Shown one piece after another: positions 52,701 through 63,164 of a DNA stretch of 64,000 nucleotides. A model generated the notes under the pieces. It had not been told where the DNA came from and made no database searches. It worked only from the letters and a program-made list of their open reading frames with translations. The DNA is from Lepidostoma basale (lineage: Eukaryota; Arthropoda; Insecta; Trichoptera; Lepidostomatidae): NCBI GenBank assembly GCA_022606425.2, contig JAHDVF020001517.1:101035-165034 (forward strand). Reading direction: 5' to 3'. Every line of letters starts with the position of its first letter. Within the stretch, counting starts at the first letter, position 1. The position numbers were made by a program, and so were the translations under genes.

Positions 52701-55700
52701 CAGCTGCCTTCTACTAACTCTCCAATGTCCCTCCACTTTACCCATTAATATCAGTCGAAGGAGGTGATATTTTTCTCCCCTTAGCACATGACCCAAATAC
52801 GAGACCTTTCTAATTTTCACACTCGACAACAGCTCTCTATTGGCTCTAGCTCTCTGTAGTATGTCTGCATTACAGACCCTATTGGTCCACGGTATATGGA
52901 GCATTCTGCGGTATATCCACATCTCGAAACCAACTAGTCCAACTGGTCCTCCAACCAGTTCATTACATTCACTTTTAGAGTCCAGGTTTTTGCAGCCATA
53001 TATTAGAACAGACCATATACAGCACCTAATCATTATTTGTCGGAGTTTCAAGTTTAGATTATCGTTGCAAAAGAAGGTTCTCATTTTATTAAATGAAGCT
53101 CGTGCAACTTCAATTCTGCATTTTGTTTCAATGTCCGGGTTAAGCGCATTAATGATAATCCTGCCAAGGTATTCTAAAAACTTTCTATGTTAATATAATA
53201 TAAATCTTGATTCCCTGTAAGCGATATTCGATATTTTCTTCCTTCTTGATGAAAGTCATCAGGTCATTTAAGATTTCAATGCTCTCGGCCTCTAGCGTGT
53301 ATTCATGGATCAATAAGGTGTAATGATAAAAGAATAATGATTAAGGAAAACGTTCCTAAAACTAGTAAATTATGTGATCATTTGGTCTTAATTATCTCAA
53401 TAGTCTACTTACTTCTATGTGCATCATGTATACATTCATTTAAATGCAGTACTTTTCAACATCTTGCGTAATACAATAAATATAGAATTGAAAGTATGCT
53501 TCAGATAGTGTAATCAGATAACAATTCCGCTATGATAAATATTTAATGGTCTACTTAGATAAAATTAATGAAAACTTTTCAAATCAAATCAAATCAGTAT
53601 ATTTCATCAATAGACATTACAAAATTAAGGTTAAAGGCATCTATTGAGAACAGGTAAAATAATATATTGCGTATAGTATACTACCAGAAACGCGTGAGTG
53701 ATGGTTGGACAAAGAATGAAAGACATTAAAAAGACCAGATACTCTCCAGAAGTAAGAGTATTTGCCTTCTGAACGTACTTTCACTAATATGAAAGACGTC
53801 GATCTACGTAGAGACCGCGTTTACCGATTTAATTGCTTTTCCCACCGGTGTCATAAGAGGCAGATTGGTTCTTCAATCTTCTATTTTTTCAATCTTAACT
53901 CTTCACTTGCATCTTTGTAAGAAATGAAATAGTACCTGCAAGCTATTTTCAATGTTTTTCTATATCTTGATGAAAGTTATCATGTCATTAGGGATTTCCT
54001 TCGTCTGTCTTGGTTTAATACAATAGTTATAACATATTTTGTATTCCATTCCTCTTATTTAATAGGTATATGATTATTTTGGTGATGATGTTCAAAGCCC
54101 AACTCAATTCCCAGTAGTTATGAAATCAATAATACCAGTGGGATATGTATTACATACATTACATACATTTATAAAAATTTTATGGAACATATACGAGTAC
54201 GAGTATTTTCAAATTATCAATAATTTTTATAAACTTTTCCTTAAATTCTACATTAAATGTTCTTAAAAGAGTATAAGGGGAAAATGAAATACTGTGCTGG
54301 CCCTTATGTATGGAAGTGAAGCATGGAACTGGCAGAAGAAGGATGAAAGTAAAATAAATACAATAGAAATGAGATCTCCTAGACAAATGTGTAATAATTC
54401 TGTACATGATACAGTGTCAAATGCAAATTTAAAAAGTGAATGCGGTGCGAATGAAAGTGTTAAGAACAACATAATGAAAGGGTCATAAAGATGGTTTGGA
54501 CACATGGACAGAATAAATGAAAACAGAATTGTGAAAAAAGTATATTCAAACAACGTAAACTAAACTAGAAATAGAGGAAGACTGAGGAATGTGGTACGAT
54601 CAAATCAATCGAATATTATAATGGCCATGTAAGGAGTTCATTTATACATTGTGTCACGCACCAACGTGGGTGCGTGACACAATGTATAAATGTTGAGGAA
54701 GTGAGAAAAGTGTGTCAGGAGAGAACAACGTGGCGGTCCATTTTTCCTGCCTACCCTTCCAGAGAGACGGAATGATGCTTAGTGGAAAAAACTGCTAGAA
54801 TGTAAATTACCTATAGGTATGATGTCAAAGAACCCTCTAACCACAGAAAATTTAAGTGTTAATTCTATAAGAATGTTTTTTTTTGTCCACAAATTAAATT
54901 CAGAACCTTACATGTTCATAATGCAATTGTTATCTAGGTGAGAAGATACTCATTTACTGTTTTTAATATGATAACTCAACAACTTCAAATCTGGTTGTAG
55001 AAAATAATTTTAAAATGTGGAGAACAAAGAGACCAAGAGGCAGACCGAGAAAAAGGTGGGTGGATTGCGTGGAAGAAGATTGGGAAAAAATGGAAAGAGC
55101 TAGGGAATGGGGAGAGATGGTCAGGGAAAGAAGAGAGTGGAGGCCAAGTCCCTTACCGGGATGTAGCGCTGAGAAGTAGTGGTAATAGTAGGAGAACAAA
55201 TGAAAATTTACTGATTTTGTATTCATTTAAATAATTTTTTTTTCAAGACATTCACTTGATATGCCCATCCTGTCACTCAAATTATGCGGCTGGTCCGGAA
55301 TTCCTCGAGTCTCTGCCTTCCAACTTGTACATTGACAATCTGCTGAAGTTGTTGATTGCTCCATCCAGCCAAAACTCGAGGCCCGTAACATTATCGACCC
55401 CTAGGGATATCAATTTGGGGCTGAAGCGGTGCTGCAAGTGTCAGTCCATGATGAACCTTTTGGATCAGAACTGTTGCAACCATTGCAAGCAGGTAAAAAA
55501 TAATGTAAAATAAATGCAACTAGGTTGGGTTTCAAAATGATGACTAAAATTTAATACTTATTATAAATATTTTATTTATATTACTACCAAGATTATTGAT
55601 TGCTTCTTGAACATTAATGTAAAACTCCATGTTAATAATAATTAAAAATGAAAATGCCTTTTTTCTAGAAGTTTTATTGTATTTTACGGGAATGATATGT

Positions 55701-58700
55701 TTCGCCTTATTAAGGCATGATCAAATGCAATGCATTATAAAATTTAACCGTTATAGTGCCAAAGAGCGCCGTCCCGCTTGTAGGTAGATTAGAAGTATTC
55801 ATTTTCTGTTTTTTTATTATCATAGTTTGAAACCTAGTGAAAAGAATATTGAAAGATATATGAAAATTGGTGTATTTTTACAGAAATGCCACATTATTTT
55901 CTTGTAAATATAAATTATCTACGAAAATAGACTTTCCTTTTGGAGTTTTAGAACATTTTGGCGAAATATGTTTGGCACTAAAACGGCTAATAATGTCTAA
56001 GTAAGACAAAACAAGTCATTCCCTTTAAAGATTACAAATCTTCAGAATACAGACGATTTCATTCTTGTTAACTAAGATTCTTCTTTACACATTTATTTGT
56101 TTATTTAAACACTTTATATCAACAAAAGATTATTTTCATTCAGCCACATATTCATTATGGTAAATTAAAAATTAATAAGTAATTAATAAAAATAATTAAC
56201 ATTGGAATATTTAATGTTTCTTTGTTAGATTTTCTGTGGAGTGTGCTGGTCAGCTCACATAACAGAATTAAAAACTCAAATTGGATCCCTTGTCCGACAA
56301 CTAGAATCAGGAGCTACAAGGCTTAATCATCGCCTAGCGGATTACAAGGTAAATAGCTAAGCTTGTTACCAAAAATTTTAGTGTTTAATATTTCAGTTAA
56401 TAAGTATTTCATATTTTCAATAAAATTTACAGGATAGGCACGAATGGTTGGTTAATAAGATTAATTCTAGCGCTGCTAAGAAAATTGATGACATTAACAT
56501 AGAAAAAGAAACCTTGCTAACGGAAGCAGATGGTATTCTCAACGTTGGCGAGGCATCTTATGATTCTCTGGAAAAGGAATTAAAAGAAACACAACACAGT
56601 GTTCTTAATTATGTGTCTAAAGACTTTGATACAATTTCAGACGATAATGAAAAGGTATAAATACTTAAACATTTTTATTTAAAATCTGTACATAACTATT
56701 TGATGAATAAAATCATTCTAAAATCACTAAGTATTACACCTTTATCAATATGAAAAAAATCTATTTTATATTATGCAATACTTTGTTTATCTGCTATAAA
56801 CTGTGTTTGATTGATATTAAATATCAGAGAATCATAAAAAAATATTAACAAAAAATCATGAGTGTACATTGCAAAACTTGGTATTCCAAAGAGTATAATA
56901 ATAATGTATGAAGTGGATTTTATTGCATTTTATGATTTTAGGTGACCATGTTCATGAATTTCCATAGAAAAACTGTGGATATTCTAAACGAAGTAGCTCA
57001 CTGGGGAGAAACAAAATATTCATTTGACCAAGAGAACTTTAAAATTGAGCAAGACCTGGATATGGCTGATGAAGCCGAAGTAGATGATCCAGTGACTGTG
57101 GAAGTAAGGGGACTACAAAATCCCTTGGAGAATCCAGAGAGCCTTACTCTTTATTACAGGTGACATTAAATATATCATATTATTATTTTAAATTTGTGAG
57201 TTCGTCCTTATAGGATTCAACTCAACGATTCTCACATTGATTATAATTTAACCAATCCAACTCTAACGCACTAACTGTGACACTTTCTATGGGGGGTAGG
57301 GGAGAGGGTGGACTGGCACGCTACTCTATTCTGTCATACCTCTCAAACTTCCTTTATATTCAAACATCGTAACATACAAACTCGTTGATTTTTCCATCTT
57401 TGAATGTGACTGCCGTTTAATAATTGATTAATTTGATTATGTCATGTTTTACTCGGCCATTCACAGCTTTTTTACTATTCACACTGCTTGCATAAAACAA
57501 TTAAACCATTCGTCTTTCATCCATTTGTTCCATATGCCTAAACCATCCAAGAGATCCCTTTTTAATTTTTATTAGGATGCAATCATCTGCCTTATATTTC
57601 TTCCTTATTTTGTCATTCAGTTCTCTATCATACAACGCTTTTTTCACATTCTTCTCAGTGATCTCATTTCTACGACATTTATATTACGTTCATCCTTCTT
57701 TTGCCAGCTCCAAGCTTCACTTCCATACATTCCATTATGTACTGCCATCTTTACTTCAGTGAATATATTTATATTTGCAGTAATGTGCAGGAGAAGCCTA
57801 TTAAAAAAAGGTGGAGCGTACAATGATGACCTTCGTGGCAGAGTGGTTACGAGCTCTGACTTCCATGCCGAAGGTCCTGGGTTCGATTCCCGGCGATGGT
57901 AGTGTGATTGTCACTCTGTCTTTGGTCTGGTGTAGAATTCACGTGACAAAAAAATGGCGATAGATTGGCTACCTATCACATGTCACGAGAATCAATAGCC
58001 AAAAAATAAAAATTGTATAAAGTAATTGGGTCCAAACGACCTGTTGTGTACATAAAAAAAATGGTGCACTTGTACCAACCGATACCTTAAGTTATGTTAT
58101 AATTACTTATTTGTGTTATCACTTCACTCAGATCTCGTAACATGACCCCAAGGATGATCTGGAGAAAGTGTCAGAGGCCCGGAGGAGTGGCCGTGGCTCC
58201 TTGGGCTGGACAGGACAATATTTATGTTTGCACCACAGACTCGCATCATATTCTGGTCCTTGACAAACTTAAAGGAAAGGTGCTACAGAGAATAACAGAT
58301 CCCAAACTGTTATGCCCACACAGTATAGCATTCTCACAACTGAGAAATGAAATATTTATTACAGGTATGTAACCATAAAATACAATATAAAAGAGTATCT
58401 TCAGTTCCAACAAAACGATACAAATGCATTTGGGACCATTTGGCAAATAAGTACCAAAATTATCTTGCTTATTATATTCTTAATTCCTTAGTCTATTGAA
58501 TCAAATTTGAATAATTGAAAAAAAATTGACTGGTGTTTTTCTGATTATCTTCCATATTGCTATCTCCTTGGCCCTTTTACATGCTTGTACCCAAGGAATT
58601 TCACTATTCCCAAACAATGACATATTTTAAAGATGCAACTAGATTCTTTAAAATAGAAATATCATCAAGGATTAGTTTTTAATGCAATAATTAATATGAA

Positions 58701-60896
58701 TGAAAACACCTGTTTTCTAGAAGTTTTACTGTAATATATTTTATGGGAATGACATGTTTTGCTTTACTAAGGCATTATCAAACATTTGATGAAAGAGGAA
58801 ACATGTCATTCCCATAAAATATAAGAATACTTCTAGAAAACAGATGTTTTCATTCATATTAATTATTATACATATAAGTAATTTCATTTGCATAAAAAAA
58901 AAACACAAAACTTTTTTTAAATAAATATGTTTTGGATGGTTGTTATCCTTCATCGGTAAACAGTTATGTATATTTGTATTATTACAAAGTTTTTAAAAAA
59001 TATTTATTCAAGTGTAATAAAGTGATAATTGTTTATGGTATATTCTAAACACAAATATAAATTTGTATTCCCACTTATTAAAACCATTTACGAGACAAAT
59101 GTTTAAATTAAATAAATATTTTGTACTTCAACAAGTTGACTTACTACTTTATCAAACTTATAGATAAATGGGCCCATTGCGTACATGTCCTTTCAAAAGA
59201 AGGGGAATATATTAGAAGCATTGGAGGTAAAGGGAATAAAGATGGGCACTTCAGATCACCAGAAGGAATCGCTGTTGATGCAACAGAAAACTTCTTATAT
59301 ATTTGTGACACGGGGAATGACAGAGTTCAGGTAATGTTATTTAATAATAAAACATTTGGATACGGGCCAGTATGTACCTATCACATTGACTGCCGGTCAA
59401 TTTATAATAAAATCAAAATATTATTTTTTAAAGAGATTTTATTTTATTTTTGATACTTCTTAATTTCTTTTATTATTATCTATTTGTCAACGGTGACTAA
59501 AAATGTACATTTGTAATGCATTGAGAATCCGTCAGAGTTTAGATTGAGACTCAAAACGCAACTTTTTAAACTATCCTTTCCTGATGTAAATGTTGATCGA
59601 CTGCGTCAGGTACAGCCTTAATACTAAATGTTTCTTTTTATTAACTAGTTCATAAAACGGAGCATTTTACGAACCGCCTTTGAGATGATTAATTCATAAA
59701 AATGGAGCTCTATAAATTATCTAATTTATTATTATTATTAAATCACTTAATTACTTACTATAGATGGCAATACAAATCTTGATGAGTTTTAGCCTCCTAG
59801 ATGATGTCATTTTAAGGTCCTTGATCCTGTGCCTTTTACTCTCAACAATCCCTTTCGCCCAGCTTACCCAGATCAGGCAAAACATTGTCCATTAGACGCT
59901 GCCTAGATCTCCCTAGAGATCATGTTCTGGGTGATCTTGATTGCTGTCTCTCGGCTCGGCATACACGGCCAACTAATCTCACAGTGCTAGTTATGAGGAA
60001 TGCTTGGTCATGTGGATCTCTTGATTACTTACATGCCTCCAGATTACCACTGCAACACAGGGCTGGGTCTCTGGATCATTCTTAGAATGCTATTCTCAAA
60101 CAAATATATTATTTAGTCTAATTTAAGAGTAATTGTCCATGATCCATGACCATGTCACCACTGGTGTATTATAAATGTGGAGCTTGGTATTTATGAATAG
60201 GAGCTTGAACTTGGACTCGATATATAACACACGTAAATGATTTTTATAAAGTGACATCAATAAAGATAGAATGACTGATATGATACAAATAAGACAAAAT
60301 TCTTATTTAATTAAAAGAAAAGTCTATCTACTCGTATATATCTTAGTGCACCACATAACATATAAAATCACAAATAAGAAAATTGTGATCACTTTTTAAA
60401 CTCATTCCATAGAAACTATCTAACTTTAGTTGTGGATTTTTAGGTCTTCAACATTGACAGTGGCGCATTTGTCAGACATATTGGAATAGTAAACCGAAGT
60501 CAGAAATCAACTAGTGCAAGGTATACCCAGCTCAATGCACCGACAGCCATTGCTGTTCTACACGACAGAGTCATAATAGTCGACAGTGGAAGTGGTAAGA
60601 TAAGAGTATATTCTCTGGATGGGGAGAAGAGGCAAGAATTTGGTTCAGTTGGAAGCCACAAAGGACAACTCAGGCACCCAGAAGCAATAGCAGTTGATCC
60701 TCTAGGATTCATCCTCGTAGGAGACTCCGGGAATGGCAGAGTTCAAGTTTTCAAGCCCAATGGACAACTTGTACGAGTGTTTGGAAGAAAGGGTCAAGAT
60801 GTTGGACAATTCGGATGGATCTCTGGGTTATTCATCACTCCACAGCTAGAAATTATTGTATGCGATCCAAGGAACCACCAGCTTTGTATTTTTTAA
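49771..60896 (+). CDS. RING / B-box-like / coiled-coil / NHL-repeat protein (TRIM-NHL type), 655 aa
   Basis: Likely an E3 ubiquitin ligase or RNA-regulating protein of the TRIM-NHL class. Nine coding exons join in frame with GT/AG borders: 49771-49955, 52359-52483, 55248-55492, 56229-56348, 56433-56654, 56942-57159, 58132-58364, 59164-59330 and 60444-60896 (1968 nt with stop). A C3HC4 RING spans residues 74-112 (Cys 74, 77, 89, His 91, Cys 94, 97, 109, 112). A second zinc-binding cluster at 165-195 (Cys 165, 168, 180, 183, 188, 191, His 195) resembles a B-box but lacks the usual histidine pattern. 195-330 is coiled-coil-like ([20 protein letters not shown]). From about 373 to the end lie roughly six NHL blades ([54 protein letters not shown]). 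ATG 49771 has A at -3; an upstream in-frame GTG is not a plausible start. Introns 1, 2, 3, 6 and 7 hold transposon remains. The orthologue is not certain. Confidence 0.9.
50766..51000. repeat. Family H palindrome in intron 1
   Basis: Almost perfect inverted arms of about 110 bp each. gtgtgcttccacttgtgttt, atgttcgaccagtttcggca on the left mirrors tgccgaaaccggtcgaacat, aaacagaagtggaagcccac on the right; the outer ends aaaacaaacaaaaaaattga and tcaatttttttgtttgtttt also pair. The centre is near 50884. It is the longest clean foldback of the ribozyme-like families, hence probably the youngest. Confidence 0.85.
50885..50920 (+). ncRNA. Hammerhead-like motif, family H
   Basis: CAGAAGA (50885-50891, consensus CUGANGA with A for U4), an extra U, stem II GGCAGC (50893-50898) with GCUGCC (50901-50906) around AA, GAAA (50907-50910), CCGGU, C17 (50916). 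The mirrored motif on the - strand has GUCACGA, U, then the same hairpin, GAAA, CUGGUC. Stem II is strong, but its two-base loop is very tight, and the core is one or two changes off consensus. Confidence 0.5.
51221..51810. mobile_element. hAT-type non-autonomous element 1
   Basis: Ends CATTTGTTCCCAAACTTTTT and, inverted, CATAGGTTCCCAAAGAAGG fit the CA..GGTTCCCAAA terminal style of hAT elements. Both sides carry the 8-bp CTCTAAAT (51213-51220 and 51811-51818), the duplication length typical of hAT. 590 bp, no transposase. It lies in intron 1. Confidence 0.85.
51819..52126. mobile_element. hAT-type non-autonomous element 2
   Basis: Ends CAGCGATTCCCAAAGTGG and, inverted, CAGAGGTTCCTAAACATTTT; flanked by the same CTCTAAAT at 51811-51818 and 52127-52134. 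308 bp of a different family (aaggggtctacgacagttgc body). It must have inserted exactly at the duplicated target of element 1, or the reverse. Confidence 0.85.
52562..53195 (-). mobile_element. RTE-like LINE fragment (LINE family 5) in intron 2
   Basis: A 153-residue - strand frame (52623-53084): [106 protein letters not shown] tail in cttcttcttctttcgg (+ strand 52564-52580) marks the 3' end. It is antisense to the host gene. Confidence 0.8.
53196..53575. other. Intron 2 sequence, nothing assigned
   Basis: 53216-53320 is reminiscent of the 53.9-54.0 kb stretch (ttgatgaaagtcatcaggtcatt versus ttgatgaaagttatcatgtcatt), perhaps two pieces of one LINE. Otherwise AT-rich. Confidence 0.35.
53578..53880 (-). 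mobile_element. LINE family 6 fragment (diverged)
   Basis: aaatcaaatcaaatcagtat tail, aggcatctattgagaacagg, ccagaaacgcgtgagtgatg. Same order as the 41.8 kb copy but more mutated. Confidence 0.65.
54292..54790 (+). mobile_element. LINE family 2 fragment in intron 2
   Basis: [51 protein letters not shown], frame broken several times. A local inverted duplication gtgtcacgcaccaacgtggg, tgcgtgacac at 54649-54680 was created by a rearrangement. The TTAG tail has decayed (gatgcttag). Confidence 0.7.
55020..55180 (+). mobile_element. Short LINE 3' end in intron 2
   Basis: + frame [49 protein letters not shown] and stop: a LINE C-terminal tail, only the last ~50 codons. Confidence 0.65.
55640..56060. 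repeat. Family C repeat halves in intron 3
   Basis: 55645-55735 (gaaaatgccttttttctaga, gggaatgatatgtttcgcct) and 55995-56060 (agacaaaacaagtcattccc, cagacgatttcattc) are the two ends of one element. About 250 bp of other sequence lies between them, including a gaaatatgtttggca relic. Confidence 0.5.
57285..57785 (-). mobile_element. LINE family 2-related fragment in intron 6
   Basis: gactggcacgctactctatt, ttcctttatattcaaacatc, and ttctgccagctccaagcttc-type segments in family 2 order, antisense to the host gene. The tail is replaced by ggggggtaggggagagg. Confidence 0.65.
57828..58005 (+). mobile_element. tRNA-derived SINE, 3'-truncated, in intron 6
   Basis: gaccttcgtggcagagtggt (A box region) and gggttcgattcccgg (B box), then the SINE body to cacgagaatcaatagcc, where it stops about 70 bp early. 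Confidence 0.75.
58690..58865. repeat. Family C palindrome in intron 7
   Basis: gaaaacacctgttttctaga, gggaatgacatgttttgctt and their complements. The right arm reads UUUGAUGA, A, AGAGGAAAC, CAUGUC: the UUGAUGA box is closer to consensus than in other family C copies, but stem II is lost. Confidence 0.6.
59331..60443. other. Intron 8, no clear repeat
   Basis: 59840-60080 is GC-richer (cccagcttacccagatcagg and on), with a short frame on each strand; possibly an old retroelement piece. Not part of the TRIM-NHL coding sequence. Confidence 0.4.
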
Positions 60897-60999
60897 GCTT
60901 ACTAAAATTTTACATATATAAAACTATTCAGTTATTCATATAAAACCAATAACATTTAAATATATAAAAAAATAATTAAGCAACTATTTATATCAATTT

Positions 61000-61005
61000 A
61001 ATAAA
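61000..61005 (+). promoter_or_regulatory. Poly(A) signal of the TRIM-NHL gene
   Basis: AATAAA 104 bp after the stop codon, in AT-rich 3' flank. Confidence 0.6.
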
Positions 61006-61200
61006 ACTATTATTAAAAATGGTAATAAATATTTTATTTTCATTAAAAAAAAACAATATAATAAATATTCTACTGGTCTAGCAATATTACAATCTCAAAA
61101 TAACACTTTGCAAATGTGTGATTTTTTTTCTTTATTAAAATTACTTGTTTAATAATAGCTTACATACAATAATTTACAACAAACACTACTATATTTACAG

Positions 61201-61206
61201 TTTATT
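61201..61206 (-). promoter_or_regulatory. Poly(A) signal of the convergent gene
   Basis: TTTATT on the + strand, AATAAA on the - strand, about 136 bp beyond the stop of the - strand gene. The two signals face each other with ~200 bp between. Confidence 0.5.
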
Positions 61207-61341
61207 TTTAAAATTGTTAACCGCAACATTGTATTTTAAAAAAAAAACATTTTGGACACTTCAAATCTATGCCGTTCAAATGAACTGAGTCAAATCAATG
61301 CCCAACAGTTAATTTGAACCAGGTGAGCAGATCTTATGATC

Positions 61342-61569
61342 TCAATTCTTCTCTGTTGACTCACGTTTTCTCTTGAGATGTTCACTGAGGGAGTCGGCCG
61401 GACGTAAAGGCTCCGAGGAACGGCGACACCACGAATCCAGAACTCCTCCGGAACGTTGACCAGCCCCGAGCAGGGAACGTTCCAACCGCTCCAGACGAGC
61501 TGATGCAACAGGATCAGGTTCAGAATTTTGGCTTAGATCCATTATTTGACGAAATCGACTGCGAAAAGT
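61342..61569 (-). CDS. Last coding exon of an unrecognised - strand gene
   Basis: A 75-residue C-terminus, TFRSRFRQIMDLSQNSEP, then DPVASARLERLERSLLGAGQ, then PLRPADSLSEHLKRKREST and a stop. It begins exactly after a splice acceptor on the - strand (a pyrimidine-rich run ending ttcattgcag; intron from 61570). Base composition (GC-rich, codon-like) stands out from the AT-rich flanks. It is rich in Arg, Ser and Leu with LERLERSLL helical character and a basic KRKR end that could be a nuclear signal. I do not recognise the family and cannot place the upstream exons with certainty. It converges on the TRIM-NHL gene. Confidence 0.7.
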   Translation of the reverse strand, partial: TFRSRFRQIMDLSQNSEPDPVASARLERLERSLLGAGQRSGGVLDSWCRRSSEPLRPADSLSEHLKRKRESTEKN

Positions 61570-61859
61570 CTGCAATGAAAACATAAAAATAAATTTGTAT
61601 TTTTTTCTTTTTTGAGCCCTGAGCAGTGCCTGATATTAAATAAACATAGTAAAAAGGTTAAACAGATAGTCCCCTATTTATAACCACTATCAGTAATAAA
61701 AAATCTCGGTGACTTTTATTTTTAGAGTTTGTCATTCTTTTCATTACCAGTGACATTCCTGATATTTGGATATCTTAACTTATAGGTTGATTTTTTATGT
61801 GTTAGAATTAGGTACTACAGTAAAATAATAAGATGAAAAGTGTTTTCTGTAATGACAAC

Positions 61860-62520
61860 ATTAATTTGAAACTTTGACAGAGAATAGTCAAATGCTACGT
61901 CTGGTCCATAATTCTGTATGGTCATTAACCGGCTAGAGGCATTTGAAATGTGGCTGTATCTAAAATGTTGCACATCCCGAGGACCGATATTGTCAGCTAT
62001 ATAAATGTTCTCCAAAGAGAGCCAAATCTGATAGAAAATTGATCCCAATATCAAAGCCTGTAAGGTGGCATATTTGGTCATATGATTAGGGGAGGAAAAT
62101 ATGAATTACTGCACCTGATCATTAAGGGAAAGATAGAGGGTCGTTGAGGTGTTGGTAAGAGGCAAATTTCCTGGCTCCATAACTTAAGGGATTAGATAAC
62201 CTGACGGAGCATCGCGGAGCTGTTTCGAACTGCCTGGGACAGAGACGCCTACTCTCTCATGATAGTCAACGTCGGGGAAACCTAACATGACACCGAAAGA
62301 AGAAAAAGTAAATTAAATAACACACAATCAAGAATCTGTACTGCCAAGACTGACCGGAATAAGACCTCTAGGAACGCCTAAACAGCAGCTAATGGATAAT
62401 ATTCTGACTGATCTATCTAGGTAGGACGAAACAGCCTCCAGAGAGGCTCCAGAGAGGCGCAGGATCGAGAAGCTTCAATCATCAATGAGGCTAAAACTCT
62501 TCTAGTTGTATGGCCATAGT
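61860..62520 (+). mobile_element. Two LINE tails (family 5 and another)
   Basis: 61880-62300 reads, with frameshifts, the WSVLIYG, FEMWLYKMLHIP, GRRQISWL, DAYSLMIVNVGET motifs of LINE family 5. 62350-62520 carries a second tail (RPLGTPKQQLMDNI-like, then EASIINEAKTL). Both are dead. They lie upstream of (in an intron or before) the - strand gene. Confidence 0.6.
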
Positions 62521-62769
62521 AATGAATTAACGATTAATAAAACATGAAAACACACATGTTTATTTTGCGTATATTTTACTCTCTACACAATATTCATGAA
62601 ATAATAATAAAAATTAAAGTCTATAAATAGGATATTCATCATGCTTTACGCTTGCAGATTCTCTGATTGATAAATTAAGTTATAAAACATCATATATTTA
62701 TGTTTAAAAGGAATTTTTAGGTCTATTGTACTCCAAAGAAGTATTAAAATAAAATAAATGTTTTATCAA

Positions 62770-62893
62770 TAAAATATTGTTTACAAAAACAATCTTGCAT
62801 GGATAGTAACATTCAACTTTTAATTCTGCAGCGAATTGATTAAAAAACTGTTCAATATACAGAGACAAGACATGCTTATTGGACAAAGTCACA
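62770..62893 (-). other. Possible upstream exon of the - strand gene
   Basis: The - strand reads VLAVTLSNKHVLSLYIEQFF, then NQFAAELKVECYYPCKIVF. A possible acceptor (ctgtcag) stands just before it and a possible donor (tttttgtaaac) just after. The peptide looks protein-like but I cannot assign it, and an accidental frame is possible. Confidence 0.25.
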
Positions 62894-63082
62894 GCCAATA
62901 CTGACAGTGATGTAGTTTTATGTTTTTAATGGGTCTTGCCACTTTGCCACCAATTTTATGATTTATCCTTCGGGTGAGGATTTTAGGAATGGAATAACTT
63001 CCAACACGATTGAATTTTTATGTATAGAACTTTATTTTAAGACGATAAACAATAAGAAATTACATAGGTAAAGAAGAGTTGT

Positions 63083-63164
63083 AATTGTATCCGGACGTGT
63101 TACTTTTAAGGAAATGCAATTGTATCTGGACGTGTTACTTTTAAGGAAATGCAATTGTATCTGG
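63083..63164. repeat. 35-bp tandem repeat, about 2.3 copies
   Basis: Units start at 63083, 63118 and 63153 (aattgtatc, t/c, ggacgtgtta, cttttaagg). The first two differ at one position. The sequence around (a gaacagatcaat motif at 63238 and again at 63310) hints at an LTR or other repeat, but I cannot name it. Confidence 0.8.

Noticed and set aside
59885..60085. Extra coding exon of the TRIM-NHL gene in intron 8
   Set aside because: The exon 8 to exon 9 join is in phase and gives a continuous NHL blade (GNDRVQVF); including this segment would break it.
63082..63164. CRISPR-like array
   Set aside because: The 35-bp units are directly contiguous without spacers, there are only two and a part, and the genome is eukaryotic.
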